Shown piece by piece: positions 32,669 to 41,418 of a stretch of 44,859 nt of DNA. The DNA comes from Acidimicrobiales bacterium (lineage in GTDB: Bacteria; Actinomycetota; Acidimicrobiia; Acidimicrobiales; Aldehydirespiratoraceae): NCBI GenBank assembly GCA_029263235.1, contig JAJCXW010000005.1, positions 1 through 44,859 of the forward strand, given 5' to 3'. The notes beneath the pieces were generated by a model, which ran no database searches, was not told the origin of the DNA, and worked only from the letters and a program-made list of their open reading frames with translations. Made by a program: the position numbers and the translations under genes. Positions within the stretch are counted from its first letter, which is position 1; the number at the start of each line of letters is the position of its first letter.

Positions 32669-33122
32669 GGAGAGGACCCCGGCGAGGGATATCGGGCGAA
32701 AACCCCGACGGCCACTTCGTGTCGTCAGATATCGAGGCCCCCTTCATGCACTCGGGCAGTAGGCCGGTGACCATTGAGAAGTCGGCGTCGGTGAGATTGG
32801 CGTCCTGGAGGGTGGCATCGATCATTCGGGCCCGGCTGAGGTTGGCTTCGGTGAGGTTGGCCCGGTCGAGACGAGCCCATGAGAGGTCGGCGTTGCGGAG
32901 GTCGGCGCCGGAGAGATCGGTGTCGGAGAGGTCGGCGTTGCGGAGGTTGGCGTAGCGAAGATCGGCGCCGGGGATTTCGAGATATCGAAGTGATTCTCGT
33001 TCGAGGTCCTTCGGGTCTTCGATGTTGCCGTCGGCGTCGAGGTCCTGATCGGCGAGGACGTATTCCAGAAGGTCTTCCTGCTCGGCGGCCTTGCGTCGTG
33101 ATCGTTTTGAAAAGAGGCCCAT
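32658..33122 (-). CDS. pentapeptide-repeat protein
   Basis: A 154-residue protein whose middle (about 50-115) is a run of A(D/N)Lxx pentapeptides (ADLRYANLRNADLSDTDLSG and on), which fold as a right-handed quadrilateral beta helix. The N-terminus is basic (GLFSKRSRRKAAEQ), followed by an acidic region. Functions of such proteins range from gyrase protection to scaffolding, and nothing here decides between them. AGGAG lies 7 nt before the ATG, supporting the start. Confidence 0.85.
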   Translation of the reverse strand: MGLFSKRSRRKAAEQEDLLEYVLADQDLDADGNIEDPKDLERESLRYLEIPGADLRYANLRNADLSDTDLSGADLRNADLSWARLDRANLTEANLSRARMIDATLQDANLTDADFSMVTGLLPECMKGASISDDTKWPSGFSPDIPRRGPLLHD

Positions 33123-33214
33123 ACAGTCGCTCCTGGTTTCCGTGGCCGGTCGAGCACTTGGTCGGTCGGGTGAAGTCTCGTTCGATTGACGAGCCTACGT
33201 CGCCACATCGGTCG

Positions 33215-33241
33215 TTCACAGTGACGAAACAGCCACGAAAC
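33215..33241 (+). promoter_or_regulatory. candidate GlnR-type nitrogen-response site upstream of amtB
   Basis: Three pentamers, TTCAC, GAAAC and GAAAC (33215-33219, 33226-33230, 33237-33241), are separated by exactly 6 nt, so they recur every 11 bp. The actinobacterial GlnR consensus is gTnAc-n6-GaAAc in repeated pairs. The site ends 10 bp before the -10 box, overlapping the -35 region. Confidence 0.5.
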
Positions 33242-33251
33242 ACCGGCTGTC

Positions 33252-33257
33252 TACGTT
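33252..33257 (+). promoter_or_regulatory. -10 box of amtB
   Basis: TACGTT fits TANNNT and puts the transcript start near 33264, giving a leader of about 45 nt with GAGGGGA before the ATG. The rest of the 186-bp gap upstream holds only the GlnR-like site and the pentapeptide gene start. Confidence 0.4.
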
Positions 33258-33308
33258 GCCGGTCGTGGAAGTCGAGTTGTCGAATGGTCGGTCAGAGGGG
33301 ACACAGCG

Positions 33309-34709
33309 ATGAGATGGAAGCTGCTGTACGTGGTGCCGTTGGCGGTCTTGGTGGCGGTGCTGGCGGCATCGCCGGCCGGCGCCCAGGAACCAACAGCCAC
33401 CCAGATCGTTCTCGACAATCTGTGGGTGCTGATTGCCGGCGCCCTTGTGTTCTTGATGCAGGCGGGGTTCGCTCTGGTGGAGGCCGGGCTCACTCGCTCC
33501 AAGAACGTGAGCAACATCATGGCCAAGAACCTCGCCGACGCGGTGATCGGTGCGATCTGCTTCTTTGCGGTTGGCTACAGCATCGCTTTCGCGTCGACCG
33601 ACACGTGGTGGGGCGGAACCAGCGACTTCTTTCTTGCCCACAGCGCCGATCCGGGTGTTCTCAACACCCCGGGTGGGCTGACCTCGACGCTCACCCCAGC
33701 GGTGAGCTTCTTCTTCCAGGCCGTGTTCGCTGCCACCGCGGTGACGATCGCGTCGGGTGCCATGGCCGAGCGCACGCGGTTCCCCGCCTACCTGGCCTTC
33801 GCGGCGGTGATGACCGCGGTGATCTACCCGGTGGTGGTCCACTGGACCTGGGGCCAGGGCCTCATCGCCGACATCTCCATCGGCGATGCCGTCTACTCCG
33901 ACTTCGCCGGGTCGGCAGTCGTTCACCTGACCGGCGGGGTTGCCGCGCTGATGGGGGCGATGTTTCTCGGGCCACGACTCGGTCGCTACGCGAAGAACGG
34001 TCCGGGCCATGCCATCCCCGGTCACAACATCCCCATGGCGATGCTCGGAGTCTTCATTCTCTGGTTCGGTTGGTTCGGTTTCAACGCCGGTTCGGAGTTG
34101 GCCGCCGATCTTCAGGTGCCGTTCCTCGCCCTGAACACCTTTCTGGCCGGCGCAGCCGGTGCAGCGGGGGCGGTTGTTCTCATCTGGTGGCGCTCAGGTG
34201 TGCCCGACGTGGCCATGGCCGGGAACGGAGTGCTCGCTGGTCTGGTCGCCATCACCGCTCCGGTGGGGTCGGTCGAGCCGTGGGCGGCTCTGGTGATCGG
34301 ATTCGTAGGCGGACTCCTCGTTGTGTTCTCGGTTCTCTTCTTTGATCGCGCCAGGATCGATGATCCGGTCGGAGCGGTCTCGGTGCATGGTGTCTGCGGA
34401 ATCTGGGGCACGTTGGCCGTTGGACTGTTCGCCCGCTACGACGACGCATTCTTGGGTCGGGAGAGCGCCGGCCTCTTCTACGGCGGCGGATTCGACCAAC
34501 TCGTGGTGCAGTCACTGTTGGTGCTGATCGTCGTGGTCTGGGTGGCGACGACCACTGCGGTGCTGTTCGCCGTTCTCGACCGGACCCTTGGTCTGCGAGT
34601 CGAACCCGAGGAAGAGATGCAGGGACTCGACGTGATCGAGCATGGCGGCAGTGGTTATGGCGTCGACACGGTGGCCGCCAGCCAGGTGGTCAGTCGACCG
34701 CGATCCTGA
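33309..34709 (+). CDS. amtB: ammonium transporter
   Basis: A 466-residue Amt/Rh channel. A cleavable signal peptide (ending near ASPAGA) precedes eleven helices. Family motifs are LVEAGLTRSKNVSNIMAKN, the pore FNAGSEL region and the histidines in VHLTGG and VHGVCGIWG. The C-terminal tail EEEMQGLDVIEHGGSGYG is the conserved cytoplasmic gate that GlnK binds in other species. No glnK or glnD follows; the next gene is convergent and overlaps the end by 20 bp. Regulation by a GlnR-like site is suggested upstream. Confidence 0.95.
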   Translation: MRWKLLYVVPLAVLVAVLAASPAGAQEPTATQIVLDNLWVLIAGALVFLMQAGFALVEAGLTRSKNVSNIMAKNLADAVIGAICFFAVGYSIAFASTDTWWGGTSDFFLAHSADPGVLNTPGGLTSTLTPAVSFFFQAVFAATAVTIASGAMAERTRFPAYLAFAAVMTAVIYPVVVHWTWGQGLIADISIGDAVYSDFAGSAVVHLTGGVAALMGAMFLGPRLGRYAKNGPGHAIPGHNIPMAMLGVFILWFGWFGFNAGSELAADLQVPFLALNTFLAGAAGAAGAVVLIWWRSGVPDVAMAGNGVLAGLVAITAPVGSVEPWAALVIGFVGGLLVVFSVLFFDRARIDDPVGAVSVHGVCGIWGTLAVGLFARYDDAFLGRESAGLFYGGGFDQLVVQSLLVLIVVVWVATTTAVLFAVLDRTLGLRVEPEEEMQGLDVIEHGGSGYGVDTVAASQVVSRPRS

Positions 34710-34711
34710 CC
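34688..34711. terminator. inverted repeat within the overlapping ends of amtB and the cyclase gene
   Basis: GGTCAG and CTGACC form a 6-bp stem around 12 nt, containing the stop codons of both convergent genes. Confidence 0.3.
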
Positions 34712-36357
34712 CGGTCACGTCCGGCCCGCTTGGCCTCGTAGAGAGCCCGGTCGGCTGACTGAGTGGCGATGGACATCTCTTCGCTCGCCGAGAGGGAGGC
34801 CACCCCGATGCTCACGGTGAATGCCGGTGACGTGCCGTCGATGAGCCGCACGGCCAAGGCGTCACGCAACTGTTCGGCCAGCCTGACACCAGCATCGACA
34901 TCGAGTCCGGCCGCGGCGATTATGAACTCCTCGCCTCCCCATCGAGCAGACACCGAAGTCTCCGGGGTGGTGACATCACGAACGGCATCGGCGAACAGCC
35001 GCAGGGCCCGGTCGCCGGCTTCATGGCCGTGGGTGTCATTGAGTTCCTTGAAACGGTCGAGGTCGATCATGAGTACCGCGAGTCGCTCCGATTGGGACGA
35101 GAGGCGCTGGGCCTCGACCTCGAACGAGCGTCGGTTGGCGAGGCCGGTGAGGGGGTCGGTGCTCGCTTGTATCGAAGCGAGGGCTTCGTTGCGGAGCACG
35201 CTGAGGCGTATGCCGACGTGATCGGCGATGGTCGCCAGAGATGTCTCGTCGTCGTTGGTGAAACGGTTTGCGGTGAGCCGGGTGGTGTGGAGCACCCCAG
35301 CAGCACGTCCGTTTATGCTGATCGGGGTGCAGGTCGCCGATCGTTGGATGTCGTCACGCTCGGCCAGATGGGGGCAGGCATCGAGGGCGGTGCTGTCGGT
35401 GAAGTTCTGCTGAGAACCGGTGACCAGCGCGCGGCAGTCCTCCGGTGAATTGACTCCGCATCCCGGGGCGTCGCCGTGACTGTCCTGGTATGCCGTGGCC
35501 AGCCGTGACATCGGCTGGTCGGCGATCAGAAGCGAATTCAACTCGGTGTCGACCAGTCGCTGCCCACTGGCTTTCGCCACCACGAGGATCGCCGTCTCCT
35601 CGGTCTGTGCCATTTCGAGAGCCCGTCGAAACTTGGTTTCGAATTGCTGGCGGTCGGCGTCCTCGACCAAGACCGCTTCACGTGATCCGTGCTCCCGAGC
35701 CTGTCTCCTGAGGGAGGCGATGTTGTTGCCGGCGAGCAGAGCCGTCAGCGCGAGCGAGGTGAGGACCGCGAGCGTGGTGATGGTTGCGTTGAGGTCGAGC
35801 CCGTGTACGGCATCGCGTCCGAGCGACTCGATCAGTGGCTCGTAGTGCTCTTCTTCAAGCACATCGAGGTGGTCGCGCATGGTTTCGAACTCAACGGCGG
35901 CATCGTGTAGGAGCCGGTCGCGCTGGGGGCCGGGTTCGGTCTCGATTACGCGGTCGACCGTGGCCATCCAGATTTCGCGATCGGCCTCGAACATGTCGGC
36001 GTGAATGGCCTCTTCGGGTAGCCGGTGGCCCAACTCTTTCCCCAGTTCCCGAAACTCGATCCAGCGCGGCCCGGTCAACTGCCCGAGATTCTGAGCCAGG
36101 AATACTCTCTCGGAGACGGAATCAGCGCCCGCTGCTTCGAGCACCACCACTCGTTCGAGGTACAGCTGAGCTTGGTAGGCGTCCCTGTCGAGATTGAGAA
36201 CGAGCAGAGATGCCGGGGCCGCGCGTTCCGCGAGGGCCGTGGTGCTCTTGCGTGCGCCGAGATTCACGGTGACAACAGCGGTTCCGCCGATCAACATGGT
36301 CAGCATCAGCAGTCCGGCCAGGACCACTCCATAGCTGCTGTTTCTGACTCTCCCCAT
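34690..36357 (-). CDS. membrane diguanylate cyclase with GAF domain
   Basis: A 555-residue protein. Two membrane helices (about 10-32 and 193-213) enclose a helical sensor of the chemoreceptor four-helix type; a GAF-like domain (about 245-395) and a C-terminal GGDEF domain follow, with catalytic motif GGEEF at 474-478. The I-site RxxD expected five residues before it is absent, so product inhibition is unlikely. The GAF part carries cysteines in GCGVNSPEDC, DACPHL and ATCTPI, which could bind metal or form disulfides. ACTAAT 6 nt before the ATG supports the start. It lies behind gpm on the same strand, 75 bp away, with its own likely promoter. Confidence 0.9.
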   Translation of the reverse strand: MGRVRNSSYGVVLAGLLMLTMLIGGTAVVTVNLGARKSTTALAERAAPASLLVLNLDRDAYQAQLYLERVVVLEAAGADSVSERVFLAQNLGQLTGPRWIEFRELGKELGHRLPEEAIHADMFEADREIWMATVDRVIETEPGPQRDRLLHDAAVEFETMRDHLDVLEEEHYEPLIESLGRDAVHGLDLNATITTLAVLTSLALTALLAGNNIASLRRQAREHGSREAVLVEDADRQQFETKFRRALEMAQTEETAILVVAKASGQRLVDTELNSLLIADQPMSRLATAYQDSHGDAPGCGVNSPEDCRALVTGSQQNFTDSTALDACPHLAERDDIQRSATCTPISINGRAAGVLHTTRLTANRFTNDDETSLATIADHVGIRLSVLRNEALASIQASTDPLTGLANRRSFEVEAQRLSSQSERLAVLMIDLDRFKELNDTHGHEAGDRALRLFADAVRDVTTPETSVSARWGGEEFIIAAAGLDVDAGVRLAEQLRDALAVRLIDGTSPAFTVSIGVASLSASEEMSIATQSADRALYEAKRAGRDRVRIAVD

Positions 36358-36363
36358 GACTCT

Positions 36364-36369
36364 ATTAGT
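36364..36369 (-). promoter_or_regulatory. possible -10 box of the diguanylate cyclase gene
   Basis: ACTAAT on the minus strand (four final bases match TATAAT) ends 6 nt before the ATG at 36357. Confidence 0.3.
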
Positions 36370-36401
36370 CGGATCTGCTCCGTCGGTCTTGAGGACTTGG
36401 A

Positions 36402-36419
36402 CCTGTCTGGTCTGTCTGG
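36402..36419. repeat. two 9-bp tandem units between gpm and the cyclase gene
   Basis: CCTGTCTGG and TCTGTCTGG lie side by side and are followed by a weaker third unit (CCGGGCCTG). They occupy the 75-bp gap after gpm and share the 9-bp period of the other arrays. Confidence 0.45.
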
Positions 36420-36432
36420 CCGGGCCTGGGGC

Positions 36433-37191
36433 TCAGCTCTTCTCGGCCTGCGCAGCCACCTCAGCGGCTCCTGCCGCGGCCGCCTCGGGGTCGAGGGCCC
36501 GGGCCAGGGGATGGAGGGCCTCGCGTGGACGCATGTCGTCGTCGAGTTCGTAGAGCAGAGGCATTCCGGTGGGAATGTTGAGAGAGGGGATTTCGTCGTC
36601 GGCGATCGAGTCGAGATGCTTGACGAGGGCACGAAGACTGTTGCCGTGGGCCACGACCAGAACGGTGCGGCCGAGTCGGAGGTCGGGCACCAGCGAGTCG
36701 TACCAGTAGGGGAGCATCCGGTCGACCACATCGGCAAGGCACTCCGTCTCGGGCAGTAGCTCTGGAGGCAGTGAGGCGTAGGCGGGTGAGGTGTTGGGGT
36801 TGAAGGGGTTGTCGAGGCTGATCGGGGGTGGGGGAGAGCCGTAGCTTCTGCGCCAGATCTGGAGCTGCTCGGCGCCGTGTCGCTCCAGGGTTTCGGCCTT
36901 GTCGAGCCCGGTGAGGTCGCCGTAGTGCCGTTCGTTGAGACGCCAGCTTCGCCGCACGGGAATCCAGCGTCGGTCGAGTCCGGCGAGCACTATCTCGGCG
37001 GTTTCGATGGCGCGTTGCTGCAGTGAGGTGTGAACCACATCGGGGAGGAGTCCGGCATCGATCATGAGTGGTGCGGCGGCTCGGGCCTCTTCGCGACCCT
37101 TTTCGATCAGTGGACAGTCGTACCATCCGGTGAAGAGGTTCTTTTCGTTCCACTCGCTGCGTCCGTGACGAACCAGGATCAGGGTGCTCAT
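36433..37191 (-). CDS. gpmA: 2,3-bisphosphoglycerate-dependent phosphoglycerate mutase
   Basis: A 252-residue glycolytic enzyme interconverting 3- and 2-phosphoglycerate. The phosphohistidine motif [10 protein letters not shown], the substrate motifs [10 protein letters not shown] and ERHYGDLTG, and the second histidine in [10 protein letters not shown] are complete. The last 15 residues are Ala/Glu-rich and variable in the family. ATG at 37191 is fixed by TACGGT 6 nt upstream. Confidence 0.96.
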   Translation of the reverse strand: MSTLILVRHGRSEWNEKNLFTGWYDCPLIEKGREEARAAAPLMIDAGLLPDVVHTSLQQRAIETAEIVLAGLDRRWIPVRRSWRLNERHYGDLTGLDKAETLERHGAEQLQIWRRSYGSPPPPISLDNPFNPNTSPAYASLPPELLPETECLADVVDRMLPYWYDSLVPDLRLGRTVLVVAHGNSLRALVKHLDSIADDEIPSLNIPTGMPLLYELDDDMRPREALHPLARALDPEAAAAGAAEVAAQAEKS

Positions 37192-37197
37192 GGGTGC

Positions 37198-37203
37198 ACC
37201 GTA
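37198..37203 (-). promoter_or_regulatory. -10 box of a leaderless promoter for gpmA
   Basis: TACGGT on the minus strand ends 6 nt before the ATG at 37191. Confidence 0.5.
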
Positions 37204-37276
37204 GTCCAGCGGGGTTGTGTGGTCGCCACCAGGTTCGTGCGCCCGAATTCATGCCGCGAGCGACTGTTGGGCAAAA

Positions 37277-37297
37277 CTTGATGGTCTAACACTCAAC
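37277..37297 (+). promoter_or_regulatory. HAIR operator (HspR site) upstream of dnaK
   Basis: CTTGATG-N7-ACTCAAC fits the HspR-associated inverted repeat CTTGAGT-N7-ACTCAAG with two changes in the left arm and one in the right. The right arm runs into ACTCAACTTTTC, shared exactly with the clpB promoter region. HspR is encoded downstream in the same operon, so autoregulation is expected. Confidence 0.8.
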
Positions 37298-37326
37298 TTT
37301 TCGGTGTAAACGGGAATAGACGTTGC

Positions 37327-37332
37327 TACAGT
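37327..37332 (+). promoter_or_regulatory. possible -10 box of the dnaK operon
   Basis: TACAGT fits TANNNT and would start the transcript near 37339, with a leader of about 66 nt. By analogy with clpB, the TGTAAAC at 37305-37311, 21 bp after the HAIR centre, could instead be the -10 region. Confidence 0.35.
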
Positions 37333-37362
37333 GCGGTTCAGTTGTAAGGAATCCAAAGCAGA

Positions 37363-37389
37363 TTCCAAAGAAACCAAAGAAACCAAAGA
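37363..37389 (+). repeat. three 9-bp tandem units in the dnaK leader
   Basis: TTCCAAAGA, AACCAAAGA and AACCAAAGA are adjacent, 27 bp in all, ending 15 bp before the dnaK ATG and followed by the purine-rich ribosome site. A further CCAAAG lies 12 bp upstream. Confidence 0.75.
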
Positions 37390-37404
37390 GAAGAGAAGGC
37401 AACC

Positions 37405-39279
37405 ATGGCAAAGGCCGTCGGAATCGATCTCGGCACAACCAACTCAGTCGTATCAGTCCTTGAGGGAGGCGATCCTGTCGTGATCGCCAACTCCGAGGGC
37501 TCGCGCACCACCCCGTCGGTGGTCGCGTTCGCCAAGGACGGCGAAGTTCTCGTTGGTGAAGTCGCCAAACGTCAGGCGATCACCAACCCCGAACGCACCA
37601 TTCGTTCGGTCAAGCGCCAGATCGGCACCAACTGGTCGGTCGATATCGACGGCAAGGCCTACACCTCCCAGGAGATCTCGGCCCGAACGCTGATGAAGCT
37701 CAAGCGCGACGCCGAGGACTACCTCGGCGACTCCGTCACCCAGGCCGTGATTACCGTTCCGGCCTACTTCGACGACGCCCAGCGCACCGCCACCAAGGAG
37801 GCCGGTCAGATCGCTGGTCTCGAGGTCCTGAGGATCATCAACGAGCCCACCGCAGCCGCGCTCGCCTACGGCCTCGACAAGGAGGACACCGAGCAGACCA
37901 TCTTGGTATTCGACCTCGGAGGCGGCACCTTCGACGTGTCGATCCTCGAGATCGGCGACGGCGTGTTCGAGGTCAAGTCCACCCACGGCGACACCGCCCT
38001 TGGTGGCGACGACTGGGACGAGAAGGTCATCGACTGGCTGGTCAGCTCGTTCAAGGGTGACCACGGCGTCGACCTCAGCTCCGACCCGATGGCCATGCAG
38101 CGGCTCAAGGAAGCCGCCGAGAAGGCCAAGGTTGAGCTCTCGCAGACTCAAACCACGCAGATCAACCTGCCGTTCATCACCGCAACCGACGCCGGCCCGC
38201 TGCACCTCGACTTCCAGCTGACCCGATCGAAGTTCCAGGAACTCACCGCCGATCTTCTGGCCCGGTGCAAGACCCCATTCGAACAGGCGATCAAGGACGC
38301 CGGCATGAGCAAGGGCGAGCTCGACCACGTCGTGCTGGTCGGTGGCTCAACACGCATGCCGGCCGTCGCCGACATGGTGATCGAGCTCACCGGCAAGGAG
38401 CCCAACAAGACGGTCAACCCCGATGAGGTCGTAGCCATCGGTGCTGCGGTCCAGGCTGGTGTGCTCAAGGGCGAGGTCAAGGATGTCCTCCTTCTCGACG
38501 TGACACCCCTGTCGCTCGGGATCGAGACCAAGGGCGGAGTGATGACGACCCTCATCGAACGCAACACCACGATCCCGACCCGTAAGAGTGAGACGTTCAC
38601 CACCGCCGACGACAACCAGCCGTCGGTCGAGATCCACGTCCTGCAGGGTGAGCGCGAGATGGCCGCCTACAACAAGACCCTCGGCAAGTTCCAACTGGTC
38701 GATCTGCCACCGGCCCCGCGTGGGGTCCCCCAGATCGAGGTCACCTTCGACATCGATGCCAACGGCATCGTCCACGTGTCGGCCAAGGACCGCGCCACCA
38801 ACAAGGAACAGTCGATGACAATCACCGGTCAGTCGTCCCTCGACAAGGATGCCATCGACAACATGGTCAAGGATGCCGAGGCCCACGCCGAGGAGGATCG
38901 GACTCGTAAGGAAGAGGCCGAGGTTCGCAACACCGCCGACGGGCTCGTCTATCAGACCGAGAAGATGCTCAAGGACCAGTCCGACGCCGTCACCGAGGAA
39001 GAGAAGTCGACCATCGAAGCCAAGCTTGCCGATGCCAAGACCGCACTCGAAGGCACCGACACGGAGGCGATCAAGACAGCAACCGAGGACCTCATGAACG
39101 CCAGCCAGGAATTCGGGCAGCGTCTGTACGAGGCCGCCGCGCAGCAGGAACGCGAGGCTGCTGCCGAAGCGAGCGCACCGGCCGACGATGAAGTGGTCGA
39201 TGCCGAAATCGTCGATGACGACAGCGACGACAGCGCCGGCGACAGCACTGCCGACGACAGCGAGGGCGACGAAGCGTGA
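37405..39279 (+). CDS. dnaK: molecular chaperone DnaK (Hsp70)
   Basis: A 624-residue Hsp70 with [25 protein letters not shown] and [12 protein letters not shown] in the ATPase domain, a substrate-binding domain from about 375 ([17 protein letters not shown]), a helical lid, and an acidic disordered tail. It folds and rescues proteins with GrpE and DnaJ encoded next. GAAGG lies 5 nt before the ATG. Codon choice is strongly biased to C-ending codons, consistent with high expression. Confidence 0.98.
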   Translation: MAKAVGIDLGTTNSVVSVLEGGDPVVIANSEGSRTTPSVVAFAKDGEVLVGEVAKRQAITNPERTIRSVKRQIGTNWSVDIDGKAYTSQEISARTLMKLKRDAEDYLGDSVTQAVITVPAYFDDAQRTATKEAGQIAGLEVLRIINEPTAAALAYGLDKEDTEQTILVFDLGGGTFDVSILEIGDGVFEVKSTHGDTALGGDDWDEKVIDWLVSSFKGDHGVDLSSDPMAMQRLKEAAEKAKVELSQTQTTQINLPFITATDAGPLHLDFQLTRSKFQELTADLLARCKTPFEQAIKDAGMSKGELDHVVLVGGSTRMPAVADMVIELTGKEPNKTVNPDEVVAIGAAVQAGVLKGEVKDVLLLDVTPLSLGIETKGGVMTTLIERNTTIPTRKSETFTTADDNQPSVEIHVLQGEREMAAYNKTLGKFQLVDLPPAPRGVPQIEVTFDIDANGIVHVSAKDRATNKEQSMTITGQSSLDKDAIDNMVKDAEAHAEEDRTRKEEAEVRNTADGLVYQTEKMLKDQSDAVTEEEKSTIEAKLADAKTALEGTDTEAIKTATEDLMNASQEFGQRLYEAAAQQEREAAAEASAPADDEVVDAEIVDDDSDDSAGDSTADDSEGDEA

Positions 39280-39857
39280 GCAAGTCCAAGCCCCGGGGAA
39301 ATCCCGAGGGCACCGACTCCGAACCGCGCGATGAAGGCGCCGATCCGGTTGCCGACGACGCTGTCTCCGACGAACTCGATATCGAGCCCACCCCCGACAT
39401 CGAGGGTGAATCCGGCATCGAGGGCACTCCCGACGTCGAAGACGAGACTGTCGAATCCGAACCCGACTCCTACCTGGCCGATCTCCAACGGGTCAGCGCG
39501 GAGTTCGCCAACTACCGGAAGCAATCCGACCGTCGCAACACCGAACTGGTGCAACAGGCCGGGTCTCGGCTCGCTCTTCAACTACTGCCGGTGCTCGACG
39601 CGATCGATGCCGCTGTGCAACATGGTGCCGAGGGCATCGAGCCGATTCGCGATCAGTTGATCGCGGTGCTCGAGCGTGAGGGTCTCGAACAGATCGCCGG
39701 CCAGGACGAACACTTCGACCCCAACCGGCACGAGGCCGCCATGACCGAACCAGCCGATGATGGCCAAGACACCCCGGTTGTGTCCGAGGTGTTCCGGTCG
39801 GGCTACGCCTGGAACGGTCGCGTGCTGAGAGCGGCGATGGTGAAAGTGAAGGGTTGA
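39276..39857 (+). CDS. grpE: nucleotide exchange factor GrpE
   Basis: A 193-residue co-chaperone. The first 60 residues are acidic and disordered with repeated PDIEGE-like phrases; a helical dimerisation region ([21 protein letters not shown]) and the beta-wing ending in [21 protein letters not shown] follow. It swaps ADP for ATP on DnaK. The GTG start overlaps the dnaK stop by 4 nt, and dnaJ begins in its stop, so the three are coupled. Confidence 0.96.
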   Translation: MSKSKPRGNPEGTDSEPRDEGADPVADDAVSDELDIEPTPDIEGESGIEGTPDVEDETVESEPDSYLADLQRVSAEFANYRKQSDRRNTELVQQAGSRLALQLLPVLDAIDAAVQHGAEGIEPIRDQLIAVLEREGLEQIAGQDEHFDPNRHEAAMTEPADDGQDTPVVSEVFRSGYAWNGRVLRAAMVKVKG

Positions 39858-40960
39858 TGGCTGATCCGCAGCGCGAATGGTTCGAGAAGGACTACTACAA
39901 GACCCTTGGGGTCTCTCAAACCGCGTCTGCCAAGGAGATCACGAAGGCCTATCGCAAGCTGGCCCGGAAGCTTCACCCGGATGCCAATCCCGACGACACC
40001 AAGGCCGAGGAACGGTTCAAGGAAGTCTCCTCGGCCTACGACGTGTTGGGCGACGACGACAAGCGAAAGAGCTACGACGAGGTCCGGAGACTCGGCCCTC
40101 TGGGTGGCGGCCTCGGAGGCATGGCCGGCGGCCCAGCCGGAGGCTTCAACGTCGGAATGGACGACATAGGCGACCTGCTCGGTGGCCTGTTCGGTCGAGG
40201 CGGTCGGCGATCGAGGGGAGGCCCCGCCGGCGGCGGAGCCCGTAGGGGCTCCGATCTCGACGCCCACCAGCAACACGATTTCCAGGACGCCGTCGCCGGT
40301 CTCGAGACAACCATCCATCTCACCAGCGATGCCACCTGCAGCACCTGTTCCGGTGTCGGAGCAGAACCTGGTTCGGCGCCCCGAAAATGCCCACAATGTG
40401 AGGGGTCGGGTGTGCTCGACGAGAATCAGGGCTTCTTCTCGCTGAGCCATCCCTGTCCCACCTGTTCGGGTCGAGGCAACGTCATCGACGAGCCGTGCCA
40501 CACCTGCCAGGGCAGCGGCATCGAACGCCGACCGAGAGACGTCAAGGTGAGGATTCCGGCCGGAGTCAAGGACGGTCAGCGGATCCGACTCAAGGGTCGG
40601 GGTGGACCCGGCCTCGGTGGTGGTCCTCCTGGCGATCTGTTCGTGAGGGCCCACGTTGCCGCCCACAACTTGTTCGAACGCTCCGGGAGCAACCTGACGA
40701 TCAGCGTGCCGATCACGTTCTCCGAGGCCGCGCTCGGAGCCGACATCAAGGTCCCGACCCTCGGCGGCGATGTGGTCACCATCCGGATCCCTGCCGGAAC
40801 CCGAAACGGACGAACCTTCCGGGTTCGCGGTCACGGCAACGACCTGCTGGTCACCGTCGACATCGCCGTGCCCCAGAAACTCACCGACGAACAACGCGAG
40901 GCCGTCGAGGCCTTCGACTCCGCAACCCCCGAGTCGCCTCGTGCCTACCTTGGTATCTAG
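39857..40960 (+). CDS. dnaJ: chaperone DnaJ
   Basis: A 367-residue type I Hsp40: J domain with KDYYKTLGVS and the HPD tripeptide in RKLHPDANPDD, a Gly-rich linker (about 75-130), four CxxCxGxG zinc motifs, and two C-terminal substrate-binding domains. It delivers clients and stimulates DnaK ATPase. ATG at 39857 overlaps the grpE stop by one base (TGATG); a TTG one codon upstream is possible but less likely. Confidence 0.96.
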   Translation: MADPQREWFEKDYYKTLGVSQTASAKEITKAYRKLARKLHPDANPDDTKAEERFKEVSSAYDVLGDDDKRKSYDEVRRLGPLGGGLGGMAGGPAGGFNVGMDDIGDLLGGLFGRGGRRSRGGPAGGGARRGSDLDAHQQHDFQDAVAGLETTIHLTSDATCSTCSGVGAEPGSAPRKCPQCEGSGVLDENQGFFSLSHPCPTCSGRGNVIDEPCHTCQGSGIERRPRDVKVRIPAGVKDGQRIRLKGRGGPGLGGGPPGDLFVRAHVAAHNLFERSGSNLTISVPITFSEAALGADIKVPTLGGDVVTIRIPAGTRNGRTFRVRGHGNDLLVTVDIAVPQKLTDEQREAVEAFDSATPESPRAYLGI

Positions 40961-41030
40961 GACGGTTTCCACGACATGCCCATGATCAAGACAGAACGAC
41001 ATCACCACAACTGAAGGGAGAACACCCAAC

Positions 41031-41411
41031 ATGGACCAGGATCGATTCAACCGAGCGGTGTATGTGATCTCCGTTGCAGCCGAGCTAGCGGGTGTACATC
41101 CGCAGACTCTTCGGATCTACGAACGAAAAGGCCTTCTCGAACCGGCGCGCACCGGCGGCGGCAGCCGGCGCTACTCCGATGCCGACATAGCGCTGCTCCA
41201 ACGGATTCAGGAGCTCACCAATGAGGGCCTCAATCTGGCTGGTGTGCAGAGAGTGATGGATCTGGAAGCCACCATCCACGAACTCCAGATCGAGCTCGCC
41301 GAGACCCTCCGACAGAGCGAGCGCGCCGTGGAGATGACCCACCGCGAGTACCGCCGCGACCTCGTGCCGGTGAAACAGGCAGTGACCATCTACCGACGCT
41401 CCAAACGCTGA
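41031..41411 (+). CDS. hspR: heat-shock repressor HspR (MerR family)
   Basis: A 126-residue regulator with a MerR-type helix-turn-helix (YVISVAAELAGVHPQTLRIY) and wing (GSRRYSDADIALLQRIQEL), then a helical C-terminus. HspR represses dnaK operons and clpB through HAIR sites with DnaK as co-repressor, and two such sites are in this window. GAAGGGAG lies 10 nt before the ATG. The 70-bp gap behind dnaJ has no clear promoter or terminator, so it is probably part of the operon. Confidence 0.95.
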   Translation: MDQDRFNRAVYVISVAAELAGVHPQTLRIYERKGLLEPARTGGGSRRYSDADIALLQRIQELTNEGLNLAGVQRVMDLEATIHELQIELAETLRQSERAVEMTHREYRRDLVPVKQAVTIYRRSKR

Positions 41412-41418
41412 ATCAAAG

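Noticed and set aside
32879-34345. 488-codon plus-strand open frame
   Set aside because: It overlaps pentapeptide and amtB genes out of frame, is Arg- and Gly-rich without motifs, and is a composition shadow.
36358-36432. Terminator between gpmA and the cyclase gene
   Set aside because: GGCC-rich stretches can pair weakly, but no stem of six or more clean base pairs was found; the 9-bp repeat explains most of the pattern.
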